DNA from: Pelobates cultripes
Lineage: Eukaryota; Chordata; Amphibia; Anura; Pelobatidae
Assembly: GCA_933207985.1 (NCBI GenBank)
Contig: OW240916.1
Location: 132,175,371-132,239,370 of the forward strand
Direction of reading: 5' to 3'
Length of the DNA: 64,000 nucleotides
The notes under the pieces were generated by a model. That model was not told where the DNA came from. It saw only the letters and a program-made list of their open reading frames with translations, and searched no databases. Positions within the stretch are counted from its first letter, which is position 1. Every line of letters begins with the position of its first letter. The translations under genes were made by a program, and so were the position numbers. Shown one piece after another: positions 47,016 to 57,994 of this stretch.

Positions 47016-48213
47016 TTAAAATACAGCTGATGGCCGAGATTAACTATCATGTGGATATTTAATTAGCTACAGTTATATAGCTTGTCTCATTCACTAGTAG
47101 GAATGTGTGCATTCAGGATCCTGAATCCTGTTATACAGTTCATGACTCAAAGGATTGTAACTATAGACACTAAACTCTCATTTCAGTCTGCTGCAGCTAA
47201 ACAATAGTGACATTTTTCTGTCTCAACATGTAGCCGGCAACCTGTCAACTAAGTTTAAATTGGCTGTACTGAGAAAATAAAAAGAGACTTTGCAGCCAAC
47301 ATGCTTACTGAACAGCGCAGAGCTGTAAGGACTTCCCTGCTGAAAGGTTGTGCTTCTTACGCTCTAATAGAAATTCGTAAGTGTTAATACTTTAAAGGAA
47401 ACGATGAAATTTTTCCAAGATTGACTAACCACTCTATCAACTACTTGCAGTATGCAGCTGCGTATTTCCTGAGGGAAAAAATATGAAAGCAAAAAAGACA
47501 TTCTTCTGTATTTAGGCATCAAATCACCTATAGAGATCTACTAGTGCGTATTCTCCACAGCAAACAGAAAACATAAATACATTTTCATAAGCAAACATCA
47601 TAATTAGTGAAAAGGGCTTTCCATGTGGTGATATGGTGACTTATTTTCCACAAATGTGTTTTTTTTAAAGTTTGATATAATTTGTTTTTAGTTTTGCCTA
47701 AGGAATAATTGAAATCGAGTCGTCTAGTAGATAAAATGGTCAATATGTTTACCTAGTAAGCAAACTTATGTAACTTACATACATTAAGAAGAAAGACTTA
47801 TTTATAGGTAATTCCCTCTCAGATACGTCTCAAATATGTTTAAGATGACCTATGCTGTTGCAGAGGGGTGCATGTGTAATTTAAATGTAGAATTCACCTA
47901 GCAGAAATGAACCTCAAAATTTAAATAGATATGTATCTGGCATAACAATAAATCATAGACTAATACAATGTTTACACAGTCACTATCTCTTGCTTAGGCC
48001 AAACACTGGTCGAAGTAAGCACTGTACCAAGCTATGACCCTTTGAAACTATTCTTGAACAGATGCATGATGTAAAGTTCCGGTATACTGCACATTGATAA
48101 CGTGATAAGGTCAGACCCATTCAGCTTACCTCTCCAGCCCTGATGAGTTAAAGATGAAAAGGGGGTTACCGTGCTTTATGCTCGGAGCCCATGTTGATCT
48201 ACATAGTGGTCAC

Positions 48214-48612
48214 TTTTTTTTTTCTTCTTTTTTCATCTTTTTATTGAGTTTTTCACCATAATTTCATTGATACAAAAAATAGTAAAACATTCATATACAC
48301 AAAAAAGACAGAAAAACTAAGACAAAAAAAAACCCCACCCCCCACGAGAGTTCTCCAGACTACCCATCCCTCTATCACACTTCAGATGGTATTGATATTA
48401 CATTTGTAGTAGTTTTTTTTACCAACTATCCCAAAGGTTCCAGTTGTCATTCATAAATTTGCAGTGATCCTTCTCCATTTTAAGTTGGTAAACCAACTGT
48501 ATTGTTATTAACTTGATGTTAAAGGGGGTGTCTCCCTTCCAATTTCTTGCTATTACTATTTTACGAGCTATTAAACAATGAGTAATTAGAAATTGTTCTA
48601 TCATATTTAATA
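48214..48612 (-). mobile_element. 5'-truncated L1 fragment with 13-bp target duplication
   Basis: Flanked by exact copies of ACATAGTGGTCAC at 48201-48213 and 48613-48625. On the minus strand it codes for the very end of an L1 ORF2: LIARKIVIARNWKGDTP, KMEKDHCKF and WNLWDSW, which match the usual ...ARRLIA..WKSPTPP...MEKLTA...W.PW ending of L1 proteins. A short 3' UTR follows, then a poly(A) seen as the T-run at 48214-48233. Insertion appears to have landed in older LINE-like DNA whose own poly(A) tail is at 48805-48818 on the + strand. Confidence 0.9.
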
Positions 48613-48625
48613 ACATAGTGGTCAC

Positions 48626-48820
48626 ATATCGATAATGATTTGTAAAATTTAGGACACATATCATGTAGTAAGGCACTGCGAGGTGAGCGCGGCTAAGAAA
48701 TGACATTAGACTTGCAAGTCTTGATGATCCTCTTATTGTTTGTATGTTAGTCTCTACCTGATCTAACTCTATCTATTGTTAAACCTTAATAAAAACTTTG
48801 ATTTAAAAAAAAAAAAAGAG
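48626..48820 (+). mobile_element. Older LINE-like 3' end with poly(A)
   Basis: A stretch ending CTTAATAAAAACTTTGATTT followed by 13 A (48806-48818). AATAAAAACTTTGATTT just before a poly(A) is what many vertebrate L1 3' ends look like. The left part was interrupted by the minus-strand L1 at 48214-48612, so its sequence resumes upstream of 48201; the 5' edge is not defined. Confidence 0.5.
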
Positions 48821-49775
48821 GACCCTTTACAAGGTGATAATATATAGAAACCTGTTGTTGTTAATAGTAGCAGCTCACAGCAACTATTTACAGACAAGGT
48901 TAAAAACAAGCTCTGAATTTAAAAAAATCGAGAATTGGAGAATTTCCTTCTTTTTTGTAGTTGCCTTTTTTCTTAAAATTTCAAATTTCCTCATCACTTG
49001 CTGACAATTTCTGGTTAAATGTGTAAACATAAAAGTGATTTATCTTGGGAATGAAGCCAGATGGGTTTATAGAAAAAAAAATAGTTTGTTGAAAGCCAAA
49101 AATGCATGAATTAATGAATTATCTTCAAAACCGCAGAACCAATCCCTTCCTGTGATGTTCTGGAAGATCGTTCTTGATTTTTTTTTCTTGTCCTTTTAAT
49201 AAGTTTGAAAACCGTTCACCAACAACTCTCGAGCTGTACTTTTCAGACCAAAATATTTAATATTGAATTTTAACTATTTAGTTAAATATAATTTTTGGGA
49301 TGGTTTAAACATGTGTCCACCATTTGCCACACGCCATTTGACTGACATTAATGCACTTAGAACAGGATGTTAATAGAGTAAAAATAAACTGTGACATATG
49401 GATTTATTTGTAAAGTAGAATGTGAGTAATGTTTCTTAATGCGTATGATTTACAGAGAAAGCTATGCTCTAAGGGGTTTACTTAAAAAATGAAATTGTAT
49501 GGAAGTGAAATAGAATTTGTTACATTTAGGCCAGAATAGTCAAATTGGGAATATAACTGCAACCCTGGAGAACATTTCCAACTAGACTGTTGTAGTATTT
49601 ACAATTTTGGTATCTGTTTTACAATCCACAGTTTACTATTTAATGAAAAAGTGAAATAAATCCTACATTTTGAAATGGAATCTATGTTGTTAATCTATCA
49701 ATAAATGTAGGATACAGTCCTTGACTCTATAATTAGAGGAATTATCACATTGATTTACTAGTGTCCGACTTTTTT

Positions 49776-50140
49776 ATTATTGGAACAAAACTGCAATTCA
49801 CAACGTGAAACATTTTCTGCCTCCTTGGCTGAAATCATCAGAATTGGCAATCTCAGATTTCCTCTAGGAGATGCATCAAATCAATGCTTCTCTATGGGGA
49901 ACGTCCAGAGCCTCCATGCAAAGCATAGAGATGCTAAACGTCAGTCCTGCAGACTCAGGAAGCTCCTCTGGTGGCTATCTGTGTAACTGTCACTAGAAGT
50001 GTTACTAGACAGTACTGTAAACACTGCCTTTTCAGAGAATTAAAATGTCTTTACATTGAAATGTCTGCAAGGACAGACTATGCACACCAGAACAACTACA
50101 TTAGGCTGAAGTTGTTCTAGTGACTATAGTGTCCCTTTAA
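49776..50140. mobile_element. T2-type MITE, right end clear
   Basis: Ends GTTCTAGTGACTATAGTGTC then CCTTTAA, with TTAA at 50137-50140. Interior words TCTATGGGGAACGTCCAG, CTCCATGCAAAGCATAGAG and ACACTGCCTTTTCAGAGA recur in the copies at 16334 and 60848. The left tip is not recognisable. Confidence 0.6.
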
Positions 50141-50393
50141 GAGAGCTGATTTTTTTTTCTATTATAAATCAAAGGGAAATTAGAAGGAAATTGGTTCATA
50201 TAGGTAATTCCCTGGCCCTCTGTATATTTAGGGGATAACCCCACATATTTGGTGAAGGAGACTGGGCATCTCTAAATAATACATAGGCCAAAGTGCTAGA
50301 TACCATCTGAGCTCAATATTAATATATTATTCTCCAACTGAATGTCCAACACTGCAACGATAAAAGTAGGCATATTTTCTATACAGAAAATGG

Positions 50394-50896
50394 TTAAAGG
50401 ACCACTATAGGCACCCAGACCACTTCAGCTTAATGAGGTGGTCTGGGTGCCTGGTCCATCTAGGGTTAACCCTTTTTTCTATAAACATAGCAGTTTCAGA
50501 GAAACTGCAATGTTTACACTGAGGGTTAATCCAACCTCTAGTGGCTGTCTCATTGACAGCCGCTAGAGGGCTGCCGCATTTCTCACTGTGAAAATCACAG
50601 GAGAAGACGCTAGCGTCCATAGGAAAACATTGTGAATGCTTTCCTATGGACTAGCTGAATGCGCGCGCGGCTCCTGCCGCGCATGCGCATTCAGCTGAAG
50701 AGGAGGAGAAAAGGGAGGAGAGGAGGAGGAGAGGAGGAGGAGAGCTCCCCGCCCGGCACTGGAAAAAGAGGTAAGTTTAACCCCTTCCTCTCCATCCACC
50801 CCGGCGGGAGGGGGACCCTGAGGGTGGCGGCACCCTCAGGGCACTATAGTGCCAGGAAAATGAGTATGTTTTCCTGGCACTATAGTGGTCCTTTAA
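50394..50896. mobile_element. T2-type MITE (503 bp), reversed relative to 45315
   Basis: TTAAAGGACCACTATAGGCA at the left and GGCACTATAGTGGTCCTTTAA at the right, TTAA at both tips. The CCAGACCACTTC hairpin is now on the left and the GTTTTCCTGGCAC hairpin on the right, so this is the element at 45315 in opposite orientation. It carries an expanded GGAGGAGA run near 50700-50745. Confidence 0.92.
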
Positions 50897-51014
50897 TGAA
50901 GGAAGCGCTCAAATGCCTGGGTTTAATGCTAAACATGGATAATCTGTACTGGGTGCTAAATGGTACACTTTGACTACTTAATTAGGAATAAATATACTAT
51001 TACTATATACTATA

Positions 51015-51083
51015 ATTAAGGAGGGCTGGGGGGGCTGTATGGTCAGGAATATGTTTGTATTCTTGACCCTAAATGTTCCTTTA
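51015..51083. mobile_element. Miniature T2-type remnant (about 69 bp)
   Basis: TTAAGGAGGGCTGG at the left; a GGTCAGGAATATG...TATTCTTGACC hairpin; AAATGTTCCTTTA at the right. These are the tip sequences of the 16334 type with nearly all the interior gone. Confidence 0.55.
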
Positions 51084-51813
51084 TGGTCAAAATACCTAAA
51101 GTGGAAACATTCTCTAACTTAGTTATGCTTCCAGTTCTGCTGCATTGGCCTTTAATCTGAAATGTACGTTGAATTCTCATTTTAGTGAATAACCCTAATA
51201 TTTGTGTTTAAACCAAAGGTTAAATTTCTGCTTTACAGATTTAAATCCAGATTGTACAGTAGCAATATAATGCCTGTAAACATGCATTCGTGTTCTATGT
51301 AGTGTTTATTATAATGGCCCTTTCAGCTGGTTTGTGTCATATTGATATACATACAATCCACAGCTATATGGTTATTACTGAGATTGCTAAATATTTTTTA
51401 TAGATATGGCTTTTATTGGTTAGGAATAAAAAAAAGATTCTTCAACTACTCTCCCATAACAATGTGTCCTTATTTTATTAGCAGCATATAAAGAGATACA
51501 TTATACAAGCACCAAACCCTACAATAAAATCCTCCAATCTTCAACGCATCACCCAAAAAATGTATGGACACGATTTTAAATTTCCTCACTTATATATGTA
51601 ACTGAAATATAGTTTAAAAAATAACCAAGCTAGGTAATAGAATAAAATGTATCTTTTATTACCCAGTAACTAAACATCTTTAACAAATAATACATATTTT
51701 CGCACTGGAGCACCATATCCTGCCTTCATTGTTTGTTCTCTGATTGATGTTCCCAAAAGCAGAAGGGTCCCTGAAAAATGATGTGAACACACGTCAATAA
51801 GAACAAGGGTTCA

Positions 51814-51877
51814 AGCCGGTTATATGTTTACAAGTTGTATCGTATGTCAATGCATAAATAAAGAATTATAAAAAAAA
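51814..51877 (+). mobile_element. 64-bp retro-insertion with 18-bp target duplication
   Basis: AATAAGAACAAGGGTTCA occurs exactly at 51796-51813 and again at 51878-51895. Between them lie 64 bp ending AATAAAGAATTAT plus an A run. A long exact target duplication next to a poly(A) tail is the mark of LINE-driven insertion; the body is so short that only the last part of a 3' UTR was copied. Confidence 0.85.
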
Positions 51878-51947
51878 AATAAGAACAAGGGTTCATCCTA
51901 CAATGGGTTGTGGGCTATATTCAAGGATAGGTAGAAGGTTTTTTATA

Positions 51948-52416
51948 CAGTGGGACCTCGGTTTACAAATGCCTCGGTTAAATAATTTTCGGTTAACAAA
52001 TTAAAATCCATTGAAAATAATGCCACGGTTTACCCAAGTTTCCCCAGGATGCATTGCACCTGGGAGCTTTATAACATGCTGGAGCCTGTGGGTAGCACGT
52101 GGTGTCGAGTGTGGTGGTGTTGGAGCGGCTTTTGCATCGAGGTTTGGAGCCATTCTGGAAATTGTTTGTGGACTTTTTGGTGCATTTCTCAAGCTGTGGA
52201 AAGATAGGGAGCTGAGCTTCATCGTTTGCATGCCTTTAATTGTGTCTTCTGCATTGTGGGTTGGTTTCCATGCCAGTTCATTTTGACTTATTTCTGACCT
52301 CCAGAACAGATTTATTGGTTTTCAATGCATTCCTATGGGAAACCACATTTCGGTTTACAAATTTTTCACAATAAGAAACGTCCCGGAGAACGCATTAAGT
52401 TCGTAAACCGAGGTGA
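51948..52416. mobile_element. DNA transposon remnant with CCTCGGTTTAC ends
   Basis: The left end CAGTGGGACCTCGGTTTACA and right end TTCGTAAACCGAGGT are inverted. Further words CGGTTAACAAAT (left) and TTTCGGTTTACAAATTTTTC (right) repeat the motif. TA precedes the left end. I recall elements with these ends from many vertebrates. The open frame in the interior (52011-52286) has no transposase motifs. Confidence 0.65.
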
Positions 52417-52868
52417 GAGATGTGTGCATTTACATGCTACACTTTTTCAGTGTATACCTGTATTTAGGTCCCCATTATGATAGAAAGAATCTGAAAATTA
52501 GGTGTGTGCAACATGTAAATGCACAAACCTCTCCTTACTGATGCTGGACCCCTCAGGATCCTAAAACCAGCAAAGCAACTCAGGGACGTAGGGCAGGAGA
52601 GGTGTTGTAGGCTCTGTTTTGTGGATTAGAAGGAGGTTGTAGTGTTAGTGTTTAGAACATAAAATATGTGGCACATGGGATCATTGGATGAAACATGAAA
52701 AAACAAATGGGATAAAATATGAAATTACATTCTTTGTTAGGAGGTTGTGGTATAAAGGTGTAGCTCAGGGATAGTTCCGGTTGGCATTTCGGCCATGAAT
52801 GATGCTTTATTTTTATTTATACAAAATAACTCTCTTTAGTAACTAAATCTGTACCTTTGTTTTAGAAC

Positions 52869-53192
52869 TTAAAGGGAAACCATGGTGATGTGAATACAAA
52901 GTTGTATTCCTAGCACTATAGTGCTCCCTTGATCGCCCCCTACCCCCCTGGCTTAAATGCGATTTTCCAATCGAATTAGGACTTCCACATAGGAAATATT
53001 GAATCAATGCTCTCTTATGGAGATTTTTTTGATGTTGGATGTCCTCATGCAAAGCGTAACTATGTCCAACATCAATTAGTGGACCAAAAGTTTGCAAGGG
53101 ACCTGGCCACTAGATGTTGAGTAAACCCTGCAAGGTAATTATTGCATTTTCAATAAGATGAAATGATCTGGGTGCCTACAGTGTCCCTGTAA
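52869..53192. mobile_element. T2-type MITE (324 bp)
   Basis: TTAAAGGGAAACCATGGTGA at the left and TACAGTGTCCCTGTAA at the right (TTAA decayed to GTAA). It has the left-tip hairpin (GAATACAAAGTTGTATTC) and the interior phrases GAATCAATGCTCTCTTATGG and CATGCAAAGCG. Confidence 0.7.
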
Positions 53193-54369
53193 GATCAGTA
53201 ATTGCTCCTCTTAGCCTAATTTGCTTTGCCACCATTACTTATTGTTACCTACTGCATTGCATTTAGGAATATCTTGGACCTGTGTACATAAAACATATTA
53301 ATGATTTGATTGGGTGCCTAAGCCTGTACAATAGGCATGCATTCTCTAGTTCCTCGATTGGAAAAAAAAGCTGACCCAGGTGCTATATAAAACTTATTCG
53401 AGGTTTGTCACTGATCAACAATGTGCAAGACCACTTCTTCAATCCTTTCCAAAACAAGCATAGGCCAATTATTGTTAACATGACAGTCCTGACATACTGT
53501 TGGTTCTAAAGGGGTTAGTGGTCCATTAATGCGCACTGCGATGACATATAGTTTCAGTGAACAGTGTATAAAAATGCAAAACTCTAGTTAATATCCATGA
53601 AAGGGAAAAGGATTGAATCCTCACTGTTTGTAGCCTATTATTAAGCATTATCTGCTCCTCCTTTATTCATTTTTTATTGTTTACTGTGTTTCTAGGCCAG
53701 GTTCTATTGATTTCATTGATTTAAATCTGTGACTATAGGTTCAGCAGCTTGAACCCACATTGTTTGATTAATCTAACCATTCAGCAGAACCTTGTAAACA
53801 TCGTTCAATGCATTTCAGATTCTCATTGAATCGAAGTCCACATAGTGAGTAATAAATCAGAGTCGGGAGAAACTGAGAACGTGAAAAAATTATTCTTGGA
53901 AACTGTGATAAACTTTTTGGCATGTACTTTTAAAGACTTAAAGAGTAAAAGTCGAGTCATGAATGCTCACTCACCATTTTACATCCTGCAGGTCTTGCTA
54001 AAATTCGGAGTTAATCTGATACATATGTTCTGTGACACAGCCAGTGAGAACGTGCCTTTGTTATTCCTGGGTTTACCCTTTCAGTGTCAAGATGCCTCAG
54101 GTGTTGGATATGTAATGTTGTAATGTGACAAGACCAGGCCAATGCCATAACGATTGCATTTCCTTGTGCTGGACAAGAAGTACACAAATATACACTGTCT
54201 TAAATAAATGTCAGTAAAAGGATATTCAGCTCGTATATTTTCATCACCCAGTTATCTGTTAGAATTCAACGGATTTAGATGTTATTAAAGAATAGTATGT
54301 CTGTATACATTGTAATAGATGAAATCACAAGAAGTGGGAGTTGCTGTGGTTTACATATAGCCATGCCAA

Positions 54370-54610
54370 GTCACAGTGTGCAGCACCTTTGTTCAGCGTC
54401 TCCATGCTCTGCATGGAGGTTTTGAATGTTACCCATAGAGAACATGCGCAATATCTTCCCAATGCTTTTCTACAGGAAAGCATTGATTTAGCTGAGATAA
54501 TTAAAGATTGATTATCTCAGCCATGAAGGAAGGACAAGCCACGGAAAACTGGCACAGTGTGGGAAAGAAGGTGAGTAAAAACACCTCACTCGTGATCGTA
54601 GGGGTTCAGG
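54370..54610. mobile_element. T2-like interior fragment
   Basis: GCAGCACCTTTGTTCAGCGT, CTCCATGCTCTGCATGGAGG, ACCCATAGAGAACATG and CCAATGCTTTTCTACAGGAA match interior phrases of 16334 and 60848. Tips not found. Confidence 0.45.
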
Positions 54611-54614
54611 TACC

Positions 54615-55195
54615 TAAACACACACACACTGACAGAGAGACACACACTCTGTCTCTCTCTCTGTCAGTGTGTGTGTGTGCGTCTCTCTCTGTCAGTGTGT
54701 GTGTATCCCTTGCTGTCAGTGTGTGTGTGATCCCTCTGTCAGAGACACACACACACACACACACTTAAAGAGAAACACACAGGCAGAGAGAGAGAGACAC
54801 ACACACACTTAAAGAGATACACACACATACACACACAAACACACACACTGACATACATACACACACACACACAAATTGACATTTTCCATTTTAATCCACC
54901 CAGCCTCCCTACCTGGGAGAGCTCAGTGGACTTTCCCTGGGGTCCAGTGGGGCTGCTCGCTCATTCGGTGTGCGAGGGAGCAGTAACCTACCTGCAGCTC
55001 CTCTCTGCTACCTGTAGTGATGCTGGGGCCAGAATTACGTCATATTCCAGCTCCCGGCATCACTATACAGCGCGAGGGAGCAGACAGGAACTACAGGAAG
55101 ATTACAGCTCTCTCCCGCGCAAATCCCAGGCTCCAGGGCAAAATTTCAAGTCGCCATGGCAACCTGGCGCCTGGGATTTGTCGAGCCCTGCTGTA
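54615..55195. repeat. CA-rich repeat with CACCCAGCCTCC module, copy 2
   Basis: 54615-54880 is CA/TG/CT microsatellite in which ACACACTGACAGAGAGACAC is followed by its complement CTGTCTCTCTCTCTGTCAG and TGTGTGTG, so the strand can fold on itself. Then CACCCAGCCTCCCTACCT, GAGAGCTCAGTGGAC and a CG-richer end. Shares its layout with 36985-37560. Confidence 0.5.
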
Positions 55196-55375
55196 AGGAG
55201 ATATAATATGTAGCAGAAATTCATTACAAATTTAAAATAAACTGTATTAATGAAATATGTCAATGATAAAAATGGAATAGTCCCTTAAAGTAAATTTAAA
55301 GTCTTGAGTTGGGCTTAGAACCAAGTTGAACAAAGATTCAAAAGTTACAGATATTATTTATTCAGTTATTTTTTA

Positions 55376-55440
55376 TTAAAGGACTACTCCAAACACCTAA
55401 ATTGCAAGAGTTAATCTGGCAAACCATTGCACACATAATG
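55376..55440. mobile_element. T2-like left end
   Basis: TTAAAGGACTACTCCAAACACC, the same kind of tip as at 57503 (TTAAAGGGACACTCCAAACAC). No matching right end nearby. Confidence 0.4.
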
Positions 55441-56878
55441 GTAAATGTATGTGTTTGTTTTTTTTTTTTAAATGTAAACAACACATTGCCATTAATTCCA
55501 TTCTTAATTTCCCCATCTTTCTGCAAGGAAGTGGTGAGACGATAAAAGCAAAAAATAAAATGTACATTTAATCTAAGCTGTGCTGGGGTAATGGAACACT
55601 TGTAGAGCTCCCATAGCTTTCATGTACAGTTTAAGAGATTTAAGCAGTTAATTTCCATATTGGCTTATTTAGTAGTGGAGTATGTTTCTAAGCATGCATG
55701 TATAATGTACTAAGAATATTGCTGATAGGAAGTGTCCTCGCATTCTTTGATTAGTTACACTTCATTTTTATGACAATGCCCGCATGATTTGTTTTTTTTT
55801 CACCAACTTTTCCATTTCATGCTATGAAAATAAGAGACGGATTCATCATCATCCATGGTTAAGCTGACAAGTAAATTAATTAGGTGAAACATGTAGCACT
55901 GCAAAATATTGGAAAGATCTTGCTCTAAACACTTAGCATCTTTTAAAGATAAAAATGCGAATATTTAGCAAATGGAGCTTAACAGCCCAACTCAAGTATT
56001 GCAAAATAAAAAAAATCTAAAATATTTGGTTTATGGACTCCAAAATACGCCTATGAGGCAATGTCAGCACTCATTACCCACTAAAACCTCGCTCTGCCTA
56101 CTGTATGACCAAATGTATGTTTATGTGCTTATTAATTGGATTGTAATGAACTATGCACCACCTCTTACTAGTGTTGTTTTAAATGTATGTTTTCAATTAT
56201 AAGTTTTCTCATGTGTCCATCCTCTGCATAGGAGGACTTGGTGTCTAAGTAATGCACTTCTCTAAAAATCAATAAACCTGCAATTTCAAAGAAAAGAATA
56301 CTCCCCTTAAAATGAATTATCCATTCCTGGAAGATCTGTGGGTGTTACACTGTTGTAGAGACACTTGGAGAAGTAGCACAGTCACATGGAGCAGAGTCTT
56401 TGCTCTTCTTGTCACTCAATCGTTTGCATTTTTTCATCTTAATTGTTTACTTTTTACAAATTTGTAGCTTGTTCCTACTGTAGCAAGCCAGAAAATGTTC
56501 TGTTGTTGTTTTTTCGTTTGTTTATTTCCTCTAAAGAAAAGGAGATAGGAAATCTCAGAATACGACTTGCTTTTAACAAATACACAAAAAATTCAAAGAT
56601 TTAACCTGAATTTTGCAATCCCTAGCCATGTTTGTGATATATAGAAGGAACAAGACTGATAATAATGATAAACCCATTAATATTGATTGTTTTTTTCTGA
56701 AGCCCTCTAATATGGAATGTTGAAAAGGAATTTTGAAAAGGCAAATGTTTACATTAAAAAGTTAGATTTTTTTAAAAATTTTTTTTACACTTTATGTACT
56801 ATAAACAAATTGAATAATATGCTATGCTACTTTATTATCTGCATAAACAGTAAGAGTTCATTTTGATTTTTTGTGTAG

Positions 56879-57061
56879 GATTTTATGGCCAGCTCCAGAC
56901 ATTTTGCCCTCCACATTACAGTGACCCACAGAGAAACATGCATCATGGCAGCAACTGCAGCATGCCACCTCCATTTGAAGATTGCTTGCCTCAGGCTTGT
57001 GGGAACAAACCAGATTTTGATGCATTTCACAGGGCTTTCACCGCTCACTCTGGCATCACAG
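56879..57061 (+). CDS. glis3: GLIS3 C-terminal coding exon (second from last)
   Basis: Third visible exon of glis3. Acceptor TTTTTTGTGTAG ends at 56878 and donor GTAATC starts at 57062. The frame is GA, 60 codons, G; it completes the Gly codon left by the exon at 17522 and leaves a Val codon split. It encodes GFYGQLQTFCPPHYSD at the start, a Cys/Met/Pro-rich middle and DFDAFHRAFTAHSGIT at the end. Recalled mammalian GLIS3 has GFYGQLQKFCPPHYPD and AFHRAF or VFHRAF followed by STHSGIT, so this is the best-conserved part of the region. PPHY is a PPxY motif of the kind bound by WW domains; GLIS3 is known to use a PPxY motif to bind the ubiquitin ligase ITCH, but that motif lies elsewhere in the protein, so a role for this one is inference. 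Confidence 0.95.
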
Positions 57062-57857
57062 GTAATCCAAATATGTTATCATCAGAATTTCTGATTTTGA
57101 GAGATTTACTTTTTCTTTATGTAATGGCAAATATGCATGTCTTGACATGATAACATTTTCTAATAAATGAACTGATATGCCCAGAAACTTTGCAGAATAG
57201 TCGCTATGGCATCTGATAGCAGAAAGTAAGGAGAAAGATGGAGCCCTGCCCAATTTCCACCTAGCATACAAAATTGAGGATAGGTGAACATAGGCTAGGC
57301 TATTTTTAAATAAGTGAAGAAACAAAATAAATCACTGCCTGGAACTGTCTAAAGGTACCTATCTTAAATTAACAATACTTTACTTTCTCACTCAAGACCC
57401 AGTAATGAGGAATATATTAGCACTGATATGCTATTATTTTCCATAGATAGAATGCCGTATCATCTTCTGGCAACAGGAAATAGGTATGTCAACTCTTCTA
57501 CATTAAAGGGACACTCCAAACACCAAACCCACTCTGGCTCTCTGATATTGTATATGGTACTAGGAGTGCTTTGACATTCGAGAATGATTTTACAATTTAC
57601 CTGCCACTGGTCAACTCCTCCTGTGCACCTGAATTGCATTGAGCTACATTTAGTTATGTAGGGTTTAAGAGACTTCTCATGTAGAACCTGCAGAAGTAAA
57701 GTTGCAACTTTTATCCCTTGGAGCTAATGAATCCCTCCGTTCATGTCTTCACTTCCTTTTTGCAAATATGTATAGATTTTTGTCTGTTACTGAATTACTC
57801 TCAGTAGACTTTCAAGTCAGATATTATTAATGATTAACCACATCATTTGACTTGCAG
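57062..57857 (+). other. glis3 last intron, 0.8 kb
   Basis: Donor GTAATC at 57062, acceptor TTGACTTGCAG ending at 57857. A T2-like left end (TTAAAGGGACACTCCAAACAC) sits at 57503; its right end is not recognisable. No other feature seen. Confidence 0.85.
57503..57720. mobile_element. T2-like element, left end clear
   Basis: TTAAAGGGACACTCCAAACAC at 57503 with TTAA at the tip. The following sequence lacks the usual hairpins and the right end is undefined, so the end coordinate is a guess. Confidence 0.4.
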
Positions 57858-57994
57858 TTTATGACTTCCCTGGAGGGTCAGCTGGTCTGTTTGGAGACTC
57901 ACAAAGGAATTGCTCAGAAGACACTAGCTTTCTCCAGATCAATGCAGTAGACCGATGTCCAAGTCAGCTGTCATCAGTTTACACCGAAGGATGA
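57858..57994 (+). CDS. glis3: GLIS3 terminal coding exon with stop codon
   Basis: Last coding exon of glis3. The acceptor is CTTGCAG before 57858; the frame opens with TT, completing Val, and runs 44 codons to TGA at 57992-57994. It encodes YDFPGGSAGLFGDS, SEDTSFLQINAV and the extreme C-terminus DRCPSQLSSVYTEG. Recalled mammalian GLIS3 ends DRCPSQLSSVYTEG as well, so the tail appears invariant between frog and mammal over 14 residues. Together with the three preceding exons it gives about 217 residues of the C-terminal part. The acidic and aromatic residues just before the tail (EDTSFLQ) fit the transactivation role known for the GLIS3 C-terminus. Confidence 0.96.

Larger units (their letters stand above)
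17689..56878 (+). other. glis3 intron, 39.2 kb
   Basis: Bounded by GTCAGT at 17689 and TTTTGTGTAG ending at 56878. It carries most of the mobile elements in the window. Long stretches without recognised repeats are 17689-18690, 18800-20025, 27000-28800, 33110-34480, 40900-41420, 41550-43940, 47050-48200, 48830-49770, 53200-54370 and 55450-56878. These read as ordinary AT-rich intron with no supported exon. Such stretches in large developmental-gene introns often hold enhancers, but nothing here proves one. Confidence 0.85.

Noticed and set aside
52011..52286. 91-codon + strand open frame, hydrophobic
   Set aside because: Inside the CCTCGGTTTAC-ended element; no transposase signature and no signal for expression.
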